Position numbers and translations under genes: made by a program. From the NCBI RefSeq assembly GCF_037975245.1, contig NC_092572.1, positions 14,762,269-14,826,268 of the forward strand: a DNA stretch of 64,000 nucleotides, given 5' to 3'. The notes under the pieces are model-generated. The model was not told where the DNA came from. It made no database searches and saw nothing but the letters and a program-made list of their open reading frames with translations. Below are positions 1 through 15,000 of this stretch, one piece after another (position 1 is the stretch's first letter; each line of letters begins with the position of its first letter). The stretch is from Apostichopus japonicus. Its lineage: Eukaryota > Echinodermata > Holothuroidea > Aspidochirotida > Stichopodidae.

Positions 1-73
1 CGCGCCACTGTATGGACTGAGATATCAGGTGGATTAACTAATACTTACAGCTCCCCTTGTAGGCACTTGCTGT

Positions 74-153
74 AAAAGACGTCATCACCCGGGGTTCGAA
101 CCACGGATGCAAAAGAGAGTCTCGATCATCAGCTCGTACAGTGCGCCGAGCCA
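74..153 (-). promoter_or_regulatory. Pol III-like A and B boxes (first unit shown)
   Basis: Read on the minus strand, the unit has TGGCTCGGCGC (143-153), close to the tRNA A-box. It lies in a D-arm-like hairpin, GCTC pairing with GAGC around a 12-base loop. GGTTCGAACCC (92-102) is a near-perfect B-box. Their starts are 51 bases apart, within the tRNA range. T-runs that could end Pol III transcription lie between the boxes (111-114) and 14 bases past the B-box (74-77). The T-stem pairs only 3 of 5 and no acceptor stem is seen, so it is not a working tRNA. The boxes look unchanged in the other units, apart from the A-box in the last. Transcription is inference. Confidence 0.5.
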
Positions 154-2618
154 TCGCGCCACTGTATGGACTGAGATATTAGGTGGATTAACTAATACTT
201 ACAGCTCCCCGTGTAGGCACTTGCTGTAAAAGACGTCATCACCCGGGGTTCGAACCACGGATGCAAAAGAGAGTCTCGATCATCAGCTCGTACAGTGCGC
301 CGAGCCATCGCGCCACTGTATGGACTGAGATATTAGGTGGATTAACTAATACTTACAGCTCCCCGTGTAGGCACTTGCTGTAAAAGACGTCATCACCCGG
401 GGTTCGAACCACGGATGCAAAAGAGAGTCTCGATCATCAGCTCGTACAGTGCGCCGAGCCATCGCGCCACTGTATGGACTGAGATATTAGGTGGATTAAC
501 TAATACTTACAGCTCCCCGTGTAGGCACTTGCTGTAAAAGACGTCATCACCCGGGGTTCGAACCACGGATGCAAAAGAGAGTCTCGATCATCAGCTCGTA
601 CAGTGCGCCGAGCCATCGCGCCACTGTATGGACTGAGATATCAGGTGGATTAACTAATACTTACAGCTCCCCGTGTAGGCACTTGCTGTAAAAGACGTCA
701 TCACCCGGGGTTCGAACCACGGATGCAAAAGAGAGTCTCGATCATCAGCTCGTACAGTGCGCCGAGCCATCGCGCCACTGTATGGACTGAGATATCAGGT
801 GGATTAACTAATACTTACAGCTCCCCTTGTAGGCACTTGCTGTAAAAGACGTCATCACCCGGGGTTCGAACCACGGATGCAAAAGAGAGTCTCGATCATC
901 AGCTCGTACAGTGCGCCGAGCCATCGCGCCACTGTATGGACTGAGATATCAGGTGGATTAACTAATACTTACAGCTCCCCTTGTAGGCACTTGCTGTAAA
1001 AGACGTCATCACCCGGGGTTCGAACCACGGATGCAAAAGAGAGTCTCGATCATCAGCTCGTACAGTGCGCCGAGCCATCGCGCCACTGTATGGACTGAGA
1101 TATCAGGTGGATTAACTAATACTTACAGCTCCCCTTGTAGGCACTTGCTGTAAAAGACGTCATCACCCGGGGTTCGAACCACGGATGCAAAAGAGAGTCT
1201 CGATCATCAGCTCGTACAGTGCGCCGAGCCATCGCGCCACTGTATGGACTGAGATATTAGGTGGATTAACTAATACTTACAGCTCCCCTTGTAGGCACTT
1301 GCTGTAAAAGACGTCATCACCCGGGGTTCGAACCACGGATGCAAAAGAGAGTCTCGATCATCAGCTCGTACAGTGCGCCGAGCCATCGCGCCACTGTATG
1401 GACTGAGATATTAGGTGGATTAACTAATACTTACAGCTCCCCTTGTAGGCACTTGCTGTAAAAGACGTCATCACCCGGGGTTCGAACCACGGATGCAAAA
1501 GAGAGTCTCGATCATCAGCTCGTACAGTGCGCCGAGCCATCGCGCCACTGTATGGACTGAGATATTAGGTGGATTAACTAATACTTACAGCTCCCCTTGT
1601 AGGCACTTGCTGTAAAAGACGTCATCACCCGGGGTTCGAACCACGGATGCAAAAGAGAGTCTCGATCATCAGCTCGTACAGTGCGCCGAGCCATCGCGCC
1701 ACTGTATGGACTGAGATATCAGGTGGATTAACTAATACTTACAGCTCCCCTTGTAGGCACTTGCTGTAAAAGACGTCATCACCCGGGGTTCGAACCACGG
1801 ATGCAAAAGAGAGTCTCGATCATCAGCTCGTACAGTGCGCCGAGCCATCGCGCCACTGTATGGACTGAGATATCAGGTGGATTAACTAATACTTACAGCT
1901 CCCCTTGTAGGCACTTGCTGTAAAAGACGTCATCACCCGGGGTTCGAACCACGGATGCAAAAGAGAGTCTCGATCATCAGCTCGTACAGTGCGCCGAGCC
2001 ATCGCGCCACTGTATGGACTGAGATATCAGGTGGATTAACTAATACTTACAGCTCCCCTTGTAGGCACTTGCTGTAAAAGACGTCATCACCCGGGGTTCG
2101 AACCACGGATGCAAAAGAGAGTCTCGATCATCAGCTCGTACAGTGCGCCGAGCCATCGCGCCACTGTATGGACTGAGATATCAGGTGGATTAACTAATAC
2201 TTACAGCTCCCGTTGTAGGCACTTGCTGTAAAAGACGTCATCACCCGGGGTTCGAACCACGGATGCAAAAGAGAGTCTCGATCATCAGCTCGTACAGTGC
2301 GCCGAGCCATCGCGCCACTGTATGGACTGAGATATCAGGTGGATTAACTAATACTTACAGCTCCCGTTGTAGGCACTTGCTGTAAAAGACGTCATCACCC
2401 GGGGTTCGAACCACGGATGCAAAAGAGAGTCTCGATCATCAGCTCGTACAGTGCGCCGAGCCATCGCGCCACTGTATGGACTGAGATATCAGGTGGATTA
2501 ACTAATACTTACAGCTCCCCTTGTAGGCACTTGCTGTAAAAGACGTCATCACCCGGGGTTCGAACCACGGATGCAAAAGAGAGTCTCGATCATCAGCTCG
2601 TACAGTGCGCCGAGCCAT

Positions 2619-5600
2619 CGCGCCACTGTATGGACTGAGATATCAGGTGGATTAACTAATACTTACAGCTCCCCTTGTAGGCACTTGCTGTAAAAGACGT
2701 CATCACCCGGGGTTCGAACCACGGATGCAAAAGAGAGTCTCGATCATCAGCTCGTACAGTGCGCCGAGCCATCGCGCCACTGTATGGACTGAGATATTAG
2801 GTGGATTAACTAATACTTACAGCTCCCCTTGTAGGCACTTGCTGTAAAAGACGTCATCACCCGGGGTTCGAACCACGGATGCAAAAGAGAGTCTCGATCA
2901 TCAGCTCGTACAGTGCGCCGAGCCATCGCGCCACTGTATGGACTGAGATATTAGGTGGATTAACTAATACTTACAGCTCCCCTTGTAGGCACTTGCTGTA
3001 AAAGACGTCATCACCCGGGGTTCGAACCACGGATGCAAAAGAGAGTCTCGATCATCAGCTCGTACAGTGCGCCGAGCCATCGCGCCACTGTATGGACTGA
3101 GATATTAGGTGGATTAACTAATACTTACAGCTCCCCTTGTAGGCACTTGCTGTAAAAGACGTCATCACCCGGGGTTCGAACCACGGATGCAAAAGAGAGT
3201 CTCGATCATCAGCTCGTACAGTGCGCCGAGCCATCGCGCCACTGTATGGACTGAGATATCAGGTGGATTAACGAATACTTACAGCTCCCCTTGTAGGCAC
3301 TTGCTGTAAAAGACGTCATCACCCGGGGTTCGAACCACGGATGCAAAAGAGAGTCTCGATCATCAGCTCGTACAGTGCGCCGAGCCATCGCGCCACTGTA
3401 TGGACTGAGATATCAGGTGGATTAACTAATACTTACAGCTCCCCTTGTAGGCACTTGCTGTAAAAGACGTCATCACCCGGGGTTCGAACCACGGATGCAA
3501 AAGAGAGTCTCGATCATCAGCTCGTACAGTGCGCCGAGCCATCGCGCCACTGTATGGACTGAGATATCAGGTGGATTAACTAATACTTACAGCTCCCGTT
3601 GTAGGCACTTGCTGTAAAAGACGTCATCACCCGGGGTTCGAACCACGGATGCAAAAGAGAGTCTCGATCATCAGCTCGTACAGTGCGCCGAGCCATCGCG
3701 CCACTGTATGGACTGAGATATCAGGTGGATTAACTAATACTTACAGCTCCCGTTGTAGGCACTTGCTGTAAAAGACGTCATCACCCGGGGTTCGAACCAC
3801 GGATGCAAAAGAGAGTCTCGATCATCAGCTCGTACAGTGCGCCGAGCCATCGCGCCACTGTATGGACTGAGATATCAGGTGGATTAACTAATACTTACAG
3901 CTCCCGTTGTAGGCACTTGCTGTAAAAGACGTCATCACCCGGGGTTCGAACCACGGATGCAAAAGAGAGTCTCGATCATCAGCTCGTACAGTGCGCCGAG
4001 CCATCGCGCCACTGTATGGACTGAGATATCAGGTGGATTAACTAATACTTACAGCTCCCCTTGTAGGCACTTGCTGTAAAAGACGTCATCACCCGGGGTT
4101 CGAACCACGGATGCAAAAGAGAGTCTCGATCATCAGCTCGTACAGTGCGCCGAGCCATCGCGCCACTGTATGGACTGAGATATCAGGTGGATTAACTAAT
4201 ACTTACAGCTCCCCTTGTAGGCACTTGCTGTAAAAGACGTCATCACCCGGGGTTCGAACCACGGATGCAAAAGAGAGTCTCGATCATCAGCTCGTACAGT
4301 GCGCCGAGCCATCGCGCCACTGTATGGACTGAGATATTAGGTGGATTAACTAATACTTACAGCTCCCCTTGTAGGCACTTGCTGTAAAAGACGTCATCAC
4401 CCGGGGTTCGAACCACGGATGCAAAAGAGAGTCTCGATCATCAGCTCGTACAGTGCGCCGAGCCATCGCGCCACTGTATGGACTGAGATATTAGGTGGAT
4501 TAACTAATACTTACAGCTCCCCTTGTAGGCACTTGCTGTAAAAGACGTCATCACCCGGGGTTCGAACCACGGATGCAAAAGAGAGTCTCGATCATCAGCT
4601 CGTACAGTGCGCCGAGCCATCGCGCCACTGTATGGACTGAGATATTAGGTGGATTAACTAATACTTACAGCTCCCCGTGTAGGCACTTGCTGTAAAAGAC
4701 GTCATCACCCGGGGTTCGAACCACGGATGCAAAAGAGAGTCTCGATCATCAGCTCGTACAGTGCGCCGAGCCATCGCGCCACTGTATGGACTGAGATATT
4801 AGGTGGATTAACTAATACTTACAGCTCCCCTTGTAGGCACTTGCTGTAAAAGACGTCATCACCCGGGGTTCGAACCACGGATGCAAAAGAGAGTCTCGAT
4901 CATCAGCTCGTACAGTGCGCCGAGCCATCGCGCCACTGTATGGACTGAGATATTAGGTGGATTAACTAATACTTACAGCTCCCCTTGTAGGCACTTGCTG
5001 TAAAAGACGTCATCACCCGGGGTTCGAACCACGGATGCAAAAGAGAGTCTCGATCATCAGCTCGTACAGTGCGCCGAGCCATCGCGCCACTGTATGGACT
5101 GAGATATTAGGTGGATTAACTAATACTTACAGCTCCCCGTGTAGGCACTTGCTGTAAAAGACGTCATCACCCGGGGTTCGAACCACGGATGCAAAAGAGA
5201 GTCTCGATCATCAGCTCGTACAGTGCGCCGAGCCATCGCGCCACTGTATGGACTGAGATATTAGGTGGATTAACTAATACTTACAGCTCCCCGTGTAGGC
5301 ACTTGCTGTAAAAGACGTCATCACCCGGGGTTCGAACCACGGATGCAAAAGAGAGTCTCGATCATCAGCTCGTACAGTGCGCCGAGCCATCGCGCCACTG
5401 TATGGACTGAGATATTAGGTGGATTAACTAATACTTACAGCTCCCCGTGTAGGCACTTGCTGTAAAAGACGTCATCACCCGGGGTTCGAACCACGGATGC
5501 AAAAGAGAGTCTCGATCATCAGCTCGTACAGTGCGCCGAGCCATCGCGCCACTGTATGGACTGAGATATTAGGTGGATTAACTAATACTTACAGCTCCCC

Positions 5601-8600
5601 GTGTAGGCACTTGCTGTAAAAGACGTCATCACCCGGGGTTCGAACCACGGATGCAAAAGAGAGTCTCGATCATCAGCTCGTACAGTGCGCCGAGCCATCG
5701 CGCCACTGTATGGACTGAGATATTAGGTGGATTAACTAATACTTACAGCTCCCCGTGTAGGCACTTGCTGTAAAAGACGTCATCACCCGGGGTTCGAACC
5801 ACGGATGCAAAAGAGAGTCTCGATCATCAGCTCGTACAGTGCGCCGAGCCATCGCGCCACTGTATGGACTGAGATATTAGGTGGATTAACTAATACTTAC
5901 AGCTCCCCGTGTAGGCACTTGCTGTAAAAGACGTCATCACCCGGGGTTCGAACCACGGATGCAAAAGAGAGTCTCGATCATCAGCTCGTACAGTGCGCCG
6001 AGCCATCGCGCCACTGTATGGACTGAGATATCAGGTGGATTAACTAATACTTACAGCTCCCGTTGTAGGCACTTGCTGTAAAAGACGTCATCACCCGGGG
6101 TTCGAACCACGGATGCAAAAGAGAGTCTCGATCATCAGCTCGTACAGTGCGCCGAGCCATCGCGCCACTGTATGGACTGAGATATCAGGTGGATTAACTA
6201 ATACTTACAGCTCCCCTTGTAGGCACTTGCTGTAAAAGACGTCATCACCCGGGGTTCGAACCACGGATGCAAAAGAGAGTCTCGATCATCAGCTCGTACA
6301 GTGCGCCGAGCCATCGCGCCACTGTATGGACTGAGATATCAGGTGGATTAACTAATACTTACAGCTCCCCTTGTAGGCACTTGCTGTAAAAGACGTCATC
6401 ACCCGGGGTTCGAACCACGGATGCAAAAGAGAGTCTCGATCATCAGCTCGTACAGTGCGCCGAGCCATCGCGCCACTGTATGGACTGAGATATCAGGTGG
6501 ATTAACTAATACTTACAGCTCCCGTTGTAGGCACTTGCTGTAAAAGACGTCATCACCCGGGGTTCGAACCACGGATGCAAAAGAGAGTCTCGATCATCAG
6601 CTCGTACAGTGCGCCGAGCCATCGCGCCACTGTATGGACTGAGATATCAGGTGGATTAACTAATACTTACAGCTCCCGTTGTAGGCACTTGCTGTAAAAG
6701 ACGTCATCACCCGGGGTTCGAACCACGGATGCAAAAGAGAGTCTCGATCATCAGCTCGTACAGTGCGCCGAGCCATCGCGCCACTGTATGGACTGAGATA
6801 TCAGGTGGATTAACTAATACTTACAGCTCCCGTTGTAGGCACTTGCTGTAAAAGACGTCATCACCCGGGGTTCGAACCACGGATGCAAAAGAGAGTCTCG
6901 ATCATCAGCTCGTACAGTGCGCCGAGCCATCGCGCCACTGTATGGACTGAGATATTAGGTGGATTAACTAATACTTACAGCTCCCCGTGTAGGCACTTGC
7001 TGTAAAAGACGTCATCACCCGGGGTTCGAACCACGGATGCAAAAGAGAGTCTCGATCATCAGCTCGTACAGTGCGCCGAGCCATCGCGCCACTGTATGGA
7101 CTGAGATATTAGGTGGATTAACTAATACTTACAGCTCCCCGTGTAGGCACTTGCTGTAAAAGACGTCATCACCCGGGGTTCGAACCACGGATGCAAAAGA
7201 GAGTCTCGATCATCAGCTCGTACAGTGCGCCGAGCCATCGCGCCACTGTATGGACTGAGATATTAGGTGGATTAACTAATACTTACAGCTCCCCGTGTAG
7301 GCACTTGCTGTAAAAGACGTCATCACCCGGGGTTCGAACCACGGATGCAAAAGAGAGTCTCGATCATCAGCTCGTACAGTGCGCCGAGCCATCGCGCCAC
7401 TGTATGGACTGAGATATTAGGTGGATTAACTAATACTTACAGCTCCCCGTGTAGGCACTTGCTGTAAAAGACGTCATCACCCGGGGTTCGAACCACGGAT
7501 GCAAAAGAGAGTCTCGATCATCAGCTCGTACAGTGCGCCGAGCCATCGCGCCACTGTATGGACTGAGATATTAGGTGGATTAACTAATACTTACAGCTCC
7601 CCGTGTAGGCACTTGCTGTAAAAGACGTCATCACCCGGGGTTCGAACCACGGATGCAAAAGAGAGTCTCGATCATCAGCTCGTACAGTGCGCCGAGCCAT
7701 CGCGCCACTGTATGGACTGAGATATTAGGTGGATTAACTAATACTTACAGCTCCCCGTGTAGGCACTTGCTGTAAAAGACGTCATCACCCGGGGTTCGAA
7801 CCACGGATGCAAAAGAGAGTCTCGATCATCAGCTCGTACAGTGCGCCGAGCCATCGCGCCACTGTATGGACTGAGATATTAGGTGGATTAACTAATACTT
7901 ACAGCTCCCCGTGTAGGCACTTGCTGTAAAAGACGTCATCACCCGGGGTTCGAACCACGGATGCAAAAGAGAGTCTCGATCATCAGCTCGTACAGTGCGC
8001 CGAGCCATCGCGCCACTGTATGGACTGAGATATTAGGTGGATTAACTAATACTTACAGCTCCCCGTGTAGGCACTTGCTGTAAAAGACGTCATCACCCGG
8101 GGTTCGAACCACGGATGCAAAAGAGAGTCTCGATCATCAGCTCGTACAGTGCGCCGAGCCATCGCGCCACTGTATGGACTGAGATATTAGGTGGATTAAC
8201 TAATACTTACAGCTCCCCGTGTAGGCACTTGCTGTAAAAGACGTCATCACCCGGGGTTCGAACCACGGATGCAAAAGAGAGTCTCGATCATCAGCTCGTA
8301 CAGTGCGCCGAGCCATCGCGCCACTGTATGGACTGAGATATTAGGTGGATTAACTAATACTTACAGCTCCCCGTGTAGGCACTTGCTGTAAAAGACGTCA
8401 TCACCCGGGGTTCGAACCACGGATGCAAAAGAGAGTCTCGATCATCAGCTCGTACAGTGCGCCGAGCCATCGCGCCACTGTATGGACTGAGATATTAGGT
8501 GGATTAACTAATACTTACAGCTCCCCGTGTAGGCACTTGCTGTAAAAGACGTCATCACCCGGGGTTCGAACCACGGATGCAAAAGAGAGTCTCGATCATC

Positions 8601-9086
8601 AGCTCGTACAGTGCGCCGAGCCATCGCGCCACTGTATGGACTGAGATATTAGGTGGATTAACTAATACTTACAGCTCTCCGTGTAGGCACTTGCTGTAAA
8701 AGACGTCATCACCCGGGGTTCGAACCACGGATGCAAAAGAGAGTCTCGATCATCAGCTCGTACAGTGCGCCGAGCCATCGCGCCACTGTATGGACTGAGA
8801 TATTAGGTGGATTAACTAATACTTACAGCTCCCCGTGTAGGCACTTGCTGTAAAAGACGTCATCACCCGGGGTTCGAACCACGGATGCAAAAGAGAGTCT
8901 CGATCATCAGCTCGTACAGTGCGCCGAGCCATCGCGCCACTGTATGGACTGAGATATTAGGTGGATTAACTAATACTTACAGCTCCCCGTGTAGGCACTT
9001 GCTGTAAAAGACGTCATCACCCGGGGTTCGAACCACGGATGCAAAAGAGAGTCTCGATCATCAGCTCGTACAGTGCGCCGAGCCAT
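2619..9086. repeat. Higher-order repeat copy 1 (42 satellite units)
   Basis: Satellite units 18-59 (counting from 1) carry a specific order of variants: A, DDD, F, A, CCC, AA, DD, B, DD, six B, C, AA, CCC, eleven B, E, BB. The single F unit (3235-3388) and the single E unit (8625-8778) act as unique marks. The same order recurs without a mismatch in the next 42 units. Inside it an older period of about ten units (AADDD followed by A and C types) is visible from 925 to about 4300. Confidence 0.93.
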
Positions 9087-12000
9087 CGCGCCACTGTATG
9101 GACTGAGATATCAGGTGGATTAACTAATACTTACAGCTCCCCTTGTAGGCACTTGCTGTAAAAGACGTCATCACCCGGGGTTCGAACCACGGATGCAAAA
9201 GAGAGTCTCGATCATCAGCTCGTACAGTGCGCCGAGCCATCGCGCCACTGTATGGACTGAGATATTAGGTGGATTAACTAATACTTACAGCTCCCCTTGT
9301 AGGCACTTGCTGTAAAAGACGTCATCACCCGGGGTTCGAACCACGGATGCAAAAGAGAGTCTCGATCATCAGCTCGTACAGTGCGCCGAGCCATCGCGCC
9401 ACTGTATGGACTGAGATATTAGGTGGATTAACTAATACTTACAGCTCCCCTTGTAGGCACTTGCTGTAAAAGACGTCATCACCCGGGGTTCGAACCACGG
9501 ATGCAAAAGAGAGTCTCGATCATCAGCTCGTACAGTGCGCCGAGCCATCGCGCCACTGTATGGACTGAGATATTAGGTGGATTAACTAATACTTACAGCT
9601 CCCCTTGTAGGCACTTGCTGTAAAAGACGTCATCACCCGGGGTTCGAACCACGGATGCAAAAGAGAGTCTCGATCATCAGCTCGTACAGTGCGCCGAGCC
9701 ATCGCGCCACTGTATGGACTGAGATATCAGGTGGATTAACGAATACTTACAGCTCCCCTTGTAGGCACTTGCTGTAAAAGACGTCATCACCCGGGGTTCG
9801 AACCACGGATGCAAAAGAGAGTCTCGATCATCAGCTCGTACAGTGCGCCGAGCCATCGCGCCACTGTATGGACTGAGATATCAGGTGGATTAACTAATAC
9901 TTACAGCTCCCCTTGTAGGCACTTGCTGTAAAAGACGTCATCACCCGGGGTTCGAACCACGGATGCAAAAGAGAGTCTCGATCATCAGCTCGTACAGTGC
10001 GCCGAGCCATCGCGCCACTGTATGGACTGAGATATCAGGTGGATTAACTAATACTTACAGCTCCCGTTGTAGGCACTTGCTGTAAAAGACGTCATCACCC
10101 GGGGTTCGAACCACGGATGCAAAAGAGAGTCTCGATCATCAGCTCGTACAGTGCGCCGAGCCATCGCGCCACTGTATGGACTGAGATATCAGGTGGATTA
10201 ACTAATACTTACAGCTCCCGTTGTAGGCACTTGCTGTAAAAGACGTCATCACCCGGGGTTCGAACCACGGATGCAAAAGAGAGTCTCGATCATCAGCTCG
10301 TACAGTGCGCCGAGCCATCGCGCCACTGTATGGACTGAGATATCAGGTGGATTAACTAATACTTACAGCTCCCGTTGTAGGCACTTGCTGTAAAAGACGT
10401 CATCACCCGGGGTTCGAACCACGGATGCAAAAGAGAGTCTCGATCATCAGCTCGTACAGTGCGCCGAGCCATCGCGCCACTGTATGGACTGAGATATCAG
10501 GTGGATTAACTAATACTTACAGCTCCCCTTGTAGGCACTTGCTGTAAAAGACGTCATCACCCGGGGTTCGAACCACGGATGCAAAAGAGAGTCTCGATCA
10601 TCAGCTCGTACAGTGCGCCGAGCCATCGCGCCACTGTATGGACTGAGATATCAGGTGGATTAACTAATACTTACAGCTCCCCTTGTAGGCACTTGCTGTA
10701 AAAGACGTCATCACCCGGGGTTCGAACCACGGATGCAAAAGAGAGTCTCGATCATCAGCTCGTACAGTGCGCCGAGCCATCGCGCCACTGTATGGACTGA
10801 GATATTAGGTGGATTAACTAATACTTACAGCTCCCCTTGTAGGCACTTGCTGTAAAAGACGTCATCACCCGGGGTTCGAACCACGGATGCAAAAGAGAGT
10901 CTCGATCATCAGCTCGTACAGTGCGCCGAGCCATCGCGCCACTGTATGGACTGAGATATTAGGTGGATTAACTAATACTTACAGCTCCCCTTGTAGGCAC
11001 TTGCTGTAAAAGACGTCATCACCCGGGGTTCGAACCACGGATGCAAAAGAGAGTCTCGATCATCAGCTCGTACAGTGCGCCGAGCCATCGCGCCACTGTA
11101 TGGACTGAGATATTAGGTGGATTAACTAATACTTACAGCTCCCCGTGTAGGCACTTGCTGTAAAAGACGTCATCACCCGGGGTTCGAACCACGGATGCAA
11201 AAGAGAGTCTCGATCATCAGCTCGTACAGTGCGCCGAGCCATCGCGCCACTGTATGGACTGAGATATTAGGTGGATTAACTAATACTTACAGCTCCCCTT
11301 GTAGGCACTTGCTGTAAAAGACGTCATCACCCGGGGTTCGAACCACGGATGCAAAAGAGAGTCTCGATCATCAGCTCGTACAGTGCGCCGAGCCATCGCG
11401 CCACTGTATGGACTGAGATATTAGGTGGATTAACTAATACTTACAGCTCCCCTTGTAGGCACTTGCTGTAAAAGACGTCATCACCCGGGGTTCGAACCAC
11501 GGATGCAAAAGAGAGTCTCGATCATCAGCTCGTACAGTGCGCCGAGCCATCGCGCCACTGTATGGACTGAGATATTAGGTGGATTAACTAATACTTACAG
11601 CTCCCCGTGTAGGCACTTGCTGTAAAAGACGTCATCACCCGGGGTTCGAACCACGGATGCAAAAGAGAGTCTCGATCATCAGCTCGTACAGTGCGCCGAG
11701 CCATCGCGCCACTGTATGGACTGAGATATTAGGTGGATTAACTAATACTTACAGCTCCCCGTGTAGGCACTTGCTGTAAAAGACGTCATCACCCGGGGTT
11801 CGAACCACGGATGCAAAAGAGAGTCTCGATCATCAGCTCGTACAGTGCGCCGAGCCATCGCGCCACTGTATGGACTGAGATATTAGGTGGATTAACTAAT
11901 ACTTACAGCTCCCCGTGTAGGCACTTGCTGTAAAAGACGTCATCACCCGGGGTTCGAACCACGGATGCAAAAGAGAGTCTCGATCATCAGCTCGTACAGT

Positions 12001-15000
12001 GCGCCGAGCCATCGCGCCACTGTATGGACTGAGATATTAGGTGGATTAACTAATACTTACAGCTCCCCGTGTAGGCACTTGCTGTAAAAGACGTCATCAC
12101 CCGGGGTTCGAACCACGGATGCAAAAGAGAGTCTCGATCATCAGCTCGTACAGTGCGCCGAGCCATCGCGCCACTGTATGGACTGAGATATTAGGTGGAT
12201 TAACTAATACTTACAGCTCCCCGTGTAGGCACTTGCTGTAAAAGACGTCATCACCCGGGGTTCGAACCACGGATGCAAAAGAGAGTCTCGATCATCAGCT
12301 CGTACAGTGCGCCGAGCCATCGCGCCACTGTATGGACTGAGATATTAGGTGGATTAACTAATACTTACAGCTCCCCGTGTAGGCACTTGCTGTAAAAGAC
12401 GTCATCACCCGGGGTTCGAACCACGGATGCAAAAGAGAGTCTCGATCATCAGCTCGTACAGTGCGCCGAGCCATCGCGCCACTGTATGGACTGAGATATC
12501 AGGTGGATTAACTAATACTTACAGCTCCCGTTGTAGGCACTTGCTGTAAAAGACGTCATCACCCGGGGTTCGAACCACGGATGCAAAAGAGAGTCTCGAT
12601 CATCAGCTCGTACAGTGCGCCGAGCCATCGCGCCACTGTATGGACTGAGATATCAGGTGGATTAACTAATACTTACAGCTCCCCTTGTAGGCACTTGCTG
12701 TAAAAGACGTCATCACCCGGGGTTCGAACCACGGATGCAAAAGAGAGTCTCGATCATCAGCTCGTACAGTGCGCCGAGCCATCGCGCCACTGTATGGACT
12801 GAGATATCAGGTGGATTAACTAATACTTACAGCTCCCCTTGTAGGCACTTGCTGTAAAAGACGTCATCACCCGGGGTTCGAACCACGGATGCAAAAGAGA
12901 GTCTCGATCATCAGCTCGTACAGTGCGCCGAGCCATCGCGCCACTGTATGGACTGAGATATCAGGTGGATTAACTAATACTTACAGCTCCCGTTGTAGGC
13001 ACTTGCTGTAAAAGACGTCATCACCCGGGGTTCGAACCACGGATGCAAAAGAGAGTCTCGATCATCAGCTCGTACAGTGCGCCGAGCCATCGCGCCACTG
13101 TATGGACTGAGATATCAGGTGGATTAACTAATACTTACAGCTCCCGTTGTAGGCACTTGCTGTAAAAGACGTCATCACCCGGGGTTCGAACCACGGATGC
13201 AAAAGAGAGTCTCGATCATCAGCTCGTACAGTGCGCCGAGCCATCGCGCCACTGTATGGACTGAGATATCAGGTGGATTAACTAATACTTACAGCTCCCG
13301 TTGTAGGCACTTGCTGTAAAAGACGTCATCACCCGGGGTTCGAACCACGGATGCAAAAGAGAGTCTCGATCATCAGCTCGTACAGTGCGCCGAGCCATCG
13401 CGCCACTGTATGGACTGAGATATTAGGTGGATTAACTAATACTTACAGCTCCCCGTGTAGGCACTTGCTGTAAAAGACGTCATCACCCGGGGTTCGAACC
13501 ACGGATGCAAAAGAGAGTCTCGATCATCAGCTCGTACAGTGCGCCGAGCCATCGCGCCACTGTATGGACTGAGATATTAGGTGGATTAACTAATACTTAC
13601 AGCTCCCCGTGTAGGCACTTGCTGTAAAAGACGTCATCACCCGGGGTTCGAACCACGGATGCAAAAGAGAGTCTCGATCATCAGCTCGTACAGTGCGCCG
13701 AGCCATCGCGCCACTGTATGGACTGAGATATTAGGTGGATTAACTAATACTTACAGCTCCCCGTGTAGGCACTTGCTGTAAAAGACGTCATCACCCGGGG
13801 TTCGAACCACGGATGCAAAAGAGAGTCTCGATCATCAGCTCGTACAGTGCGCCGAGCCATCGCGCCACTGTATGGACTGAGATATTAGGTGGATTAACTA
13901 ATACTTACAGCTCCCCGTGTAGGCACTTGCTGTAAAAGACGTCATCACCCGGGGTTCGAACCACGGATGCAAAAGAGAGTCTCGATCATCAGCTCGTACA
14001 GTGCGCCGAGCCATCGCGCCACTGTATGGACTGAGATATTAGGTGGATTAACTAATACTTACAGCTCCCCGTGTAGGCACTTGCTGTAAAAGACGTCATC
14101 ACCCGGGGTTCGAACCACGGATGCAAAAGAGAGTCTCGATCATCAGCTCGTACAGTGCGCCGAGCCATCGCGCCACTGTATGGACTGAGATATTAGGTGG
14201 ATTAACTAATACTTACAGCTCCCCGTGTAGGCACTTGCTGTAAAAGACGTCATCACCCGGGGTTCGAACCACGGATGCAAAAGAGAGTCTCGATCATCAG
14301 CTCGTACAGTGCGCCGAGCCATCGCGCCACTGTATGGACTGAGATATTAGGTGGATTAACTAATACTTACAGCTCCCCGTGTAGGCACTTGCTGTAAAAG
14401 ACGTCATCACCCGGGGTTCGAACCACGGATGCAAAAGAGAGTCTCGATCATCAGCTCGTACAGTGCGCCGAGCCATCGCGCCACTGTATGGACTGAGATA
14501 TTAGGTGGATTAACTAATACTTACAGCTCCCCGTGTAGGCACTTGCTGTAAAAGACGTCATCACCCGGGGTTCGAACCACGGATGCAAAAGAGAGTCTCG
14601 ATCATCAGCTCGTACAGTGCGCCGAGCCATCGCGCCACTGTATGGACTGAGATATTAGGTGGATTAACTAATACTTACAGCTCCCCGTGTAGGCACTTGC
14701 TGTAAAAGACGTCATCACCCGGGGTTCGAACCACGGATGCAAAAGAGAGTCTCGATCATCAGCTCGTACAGTGCGCCGAGCCATCGCGCCACTGTATGGA
14801 CTGAGATATTAGGTGGATTAACTAATACTTACAGCTCCCCGTGTAGGCACTTGCTGTAAAAGACGTCATCACCCGGGGTTCGAACCACGGATGCAAAAGA
14901 GAGTCTCGATCATCAGCTCGTACAGTGCGCCGAGCCATCGCGCCACTGTATGGACTGAGATATTAGGTGGATTAACTAATACTTACAGCTCCCCGTGTAG

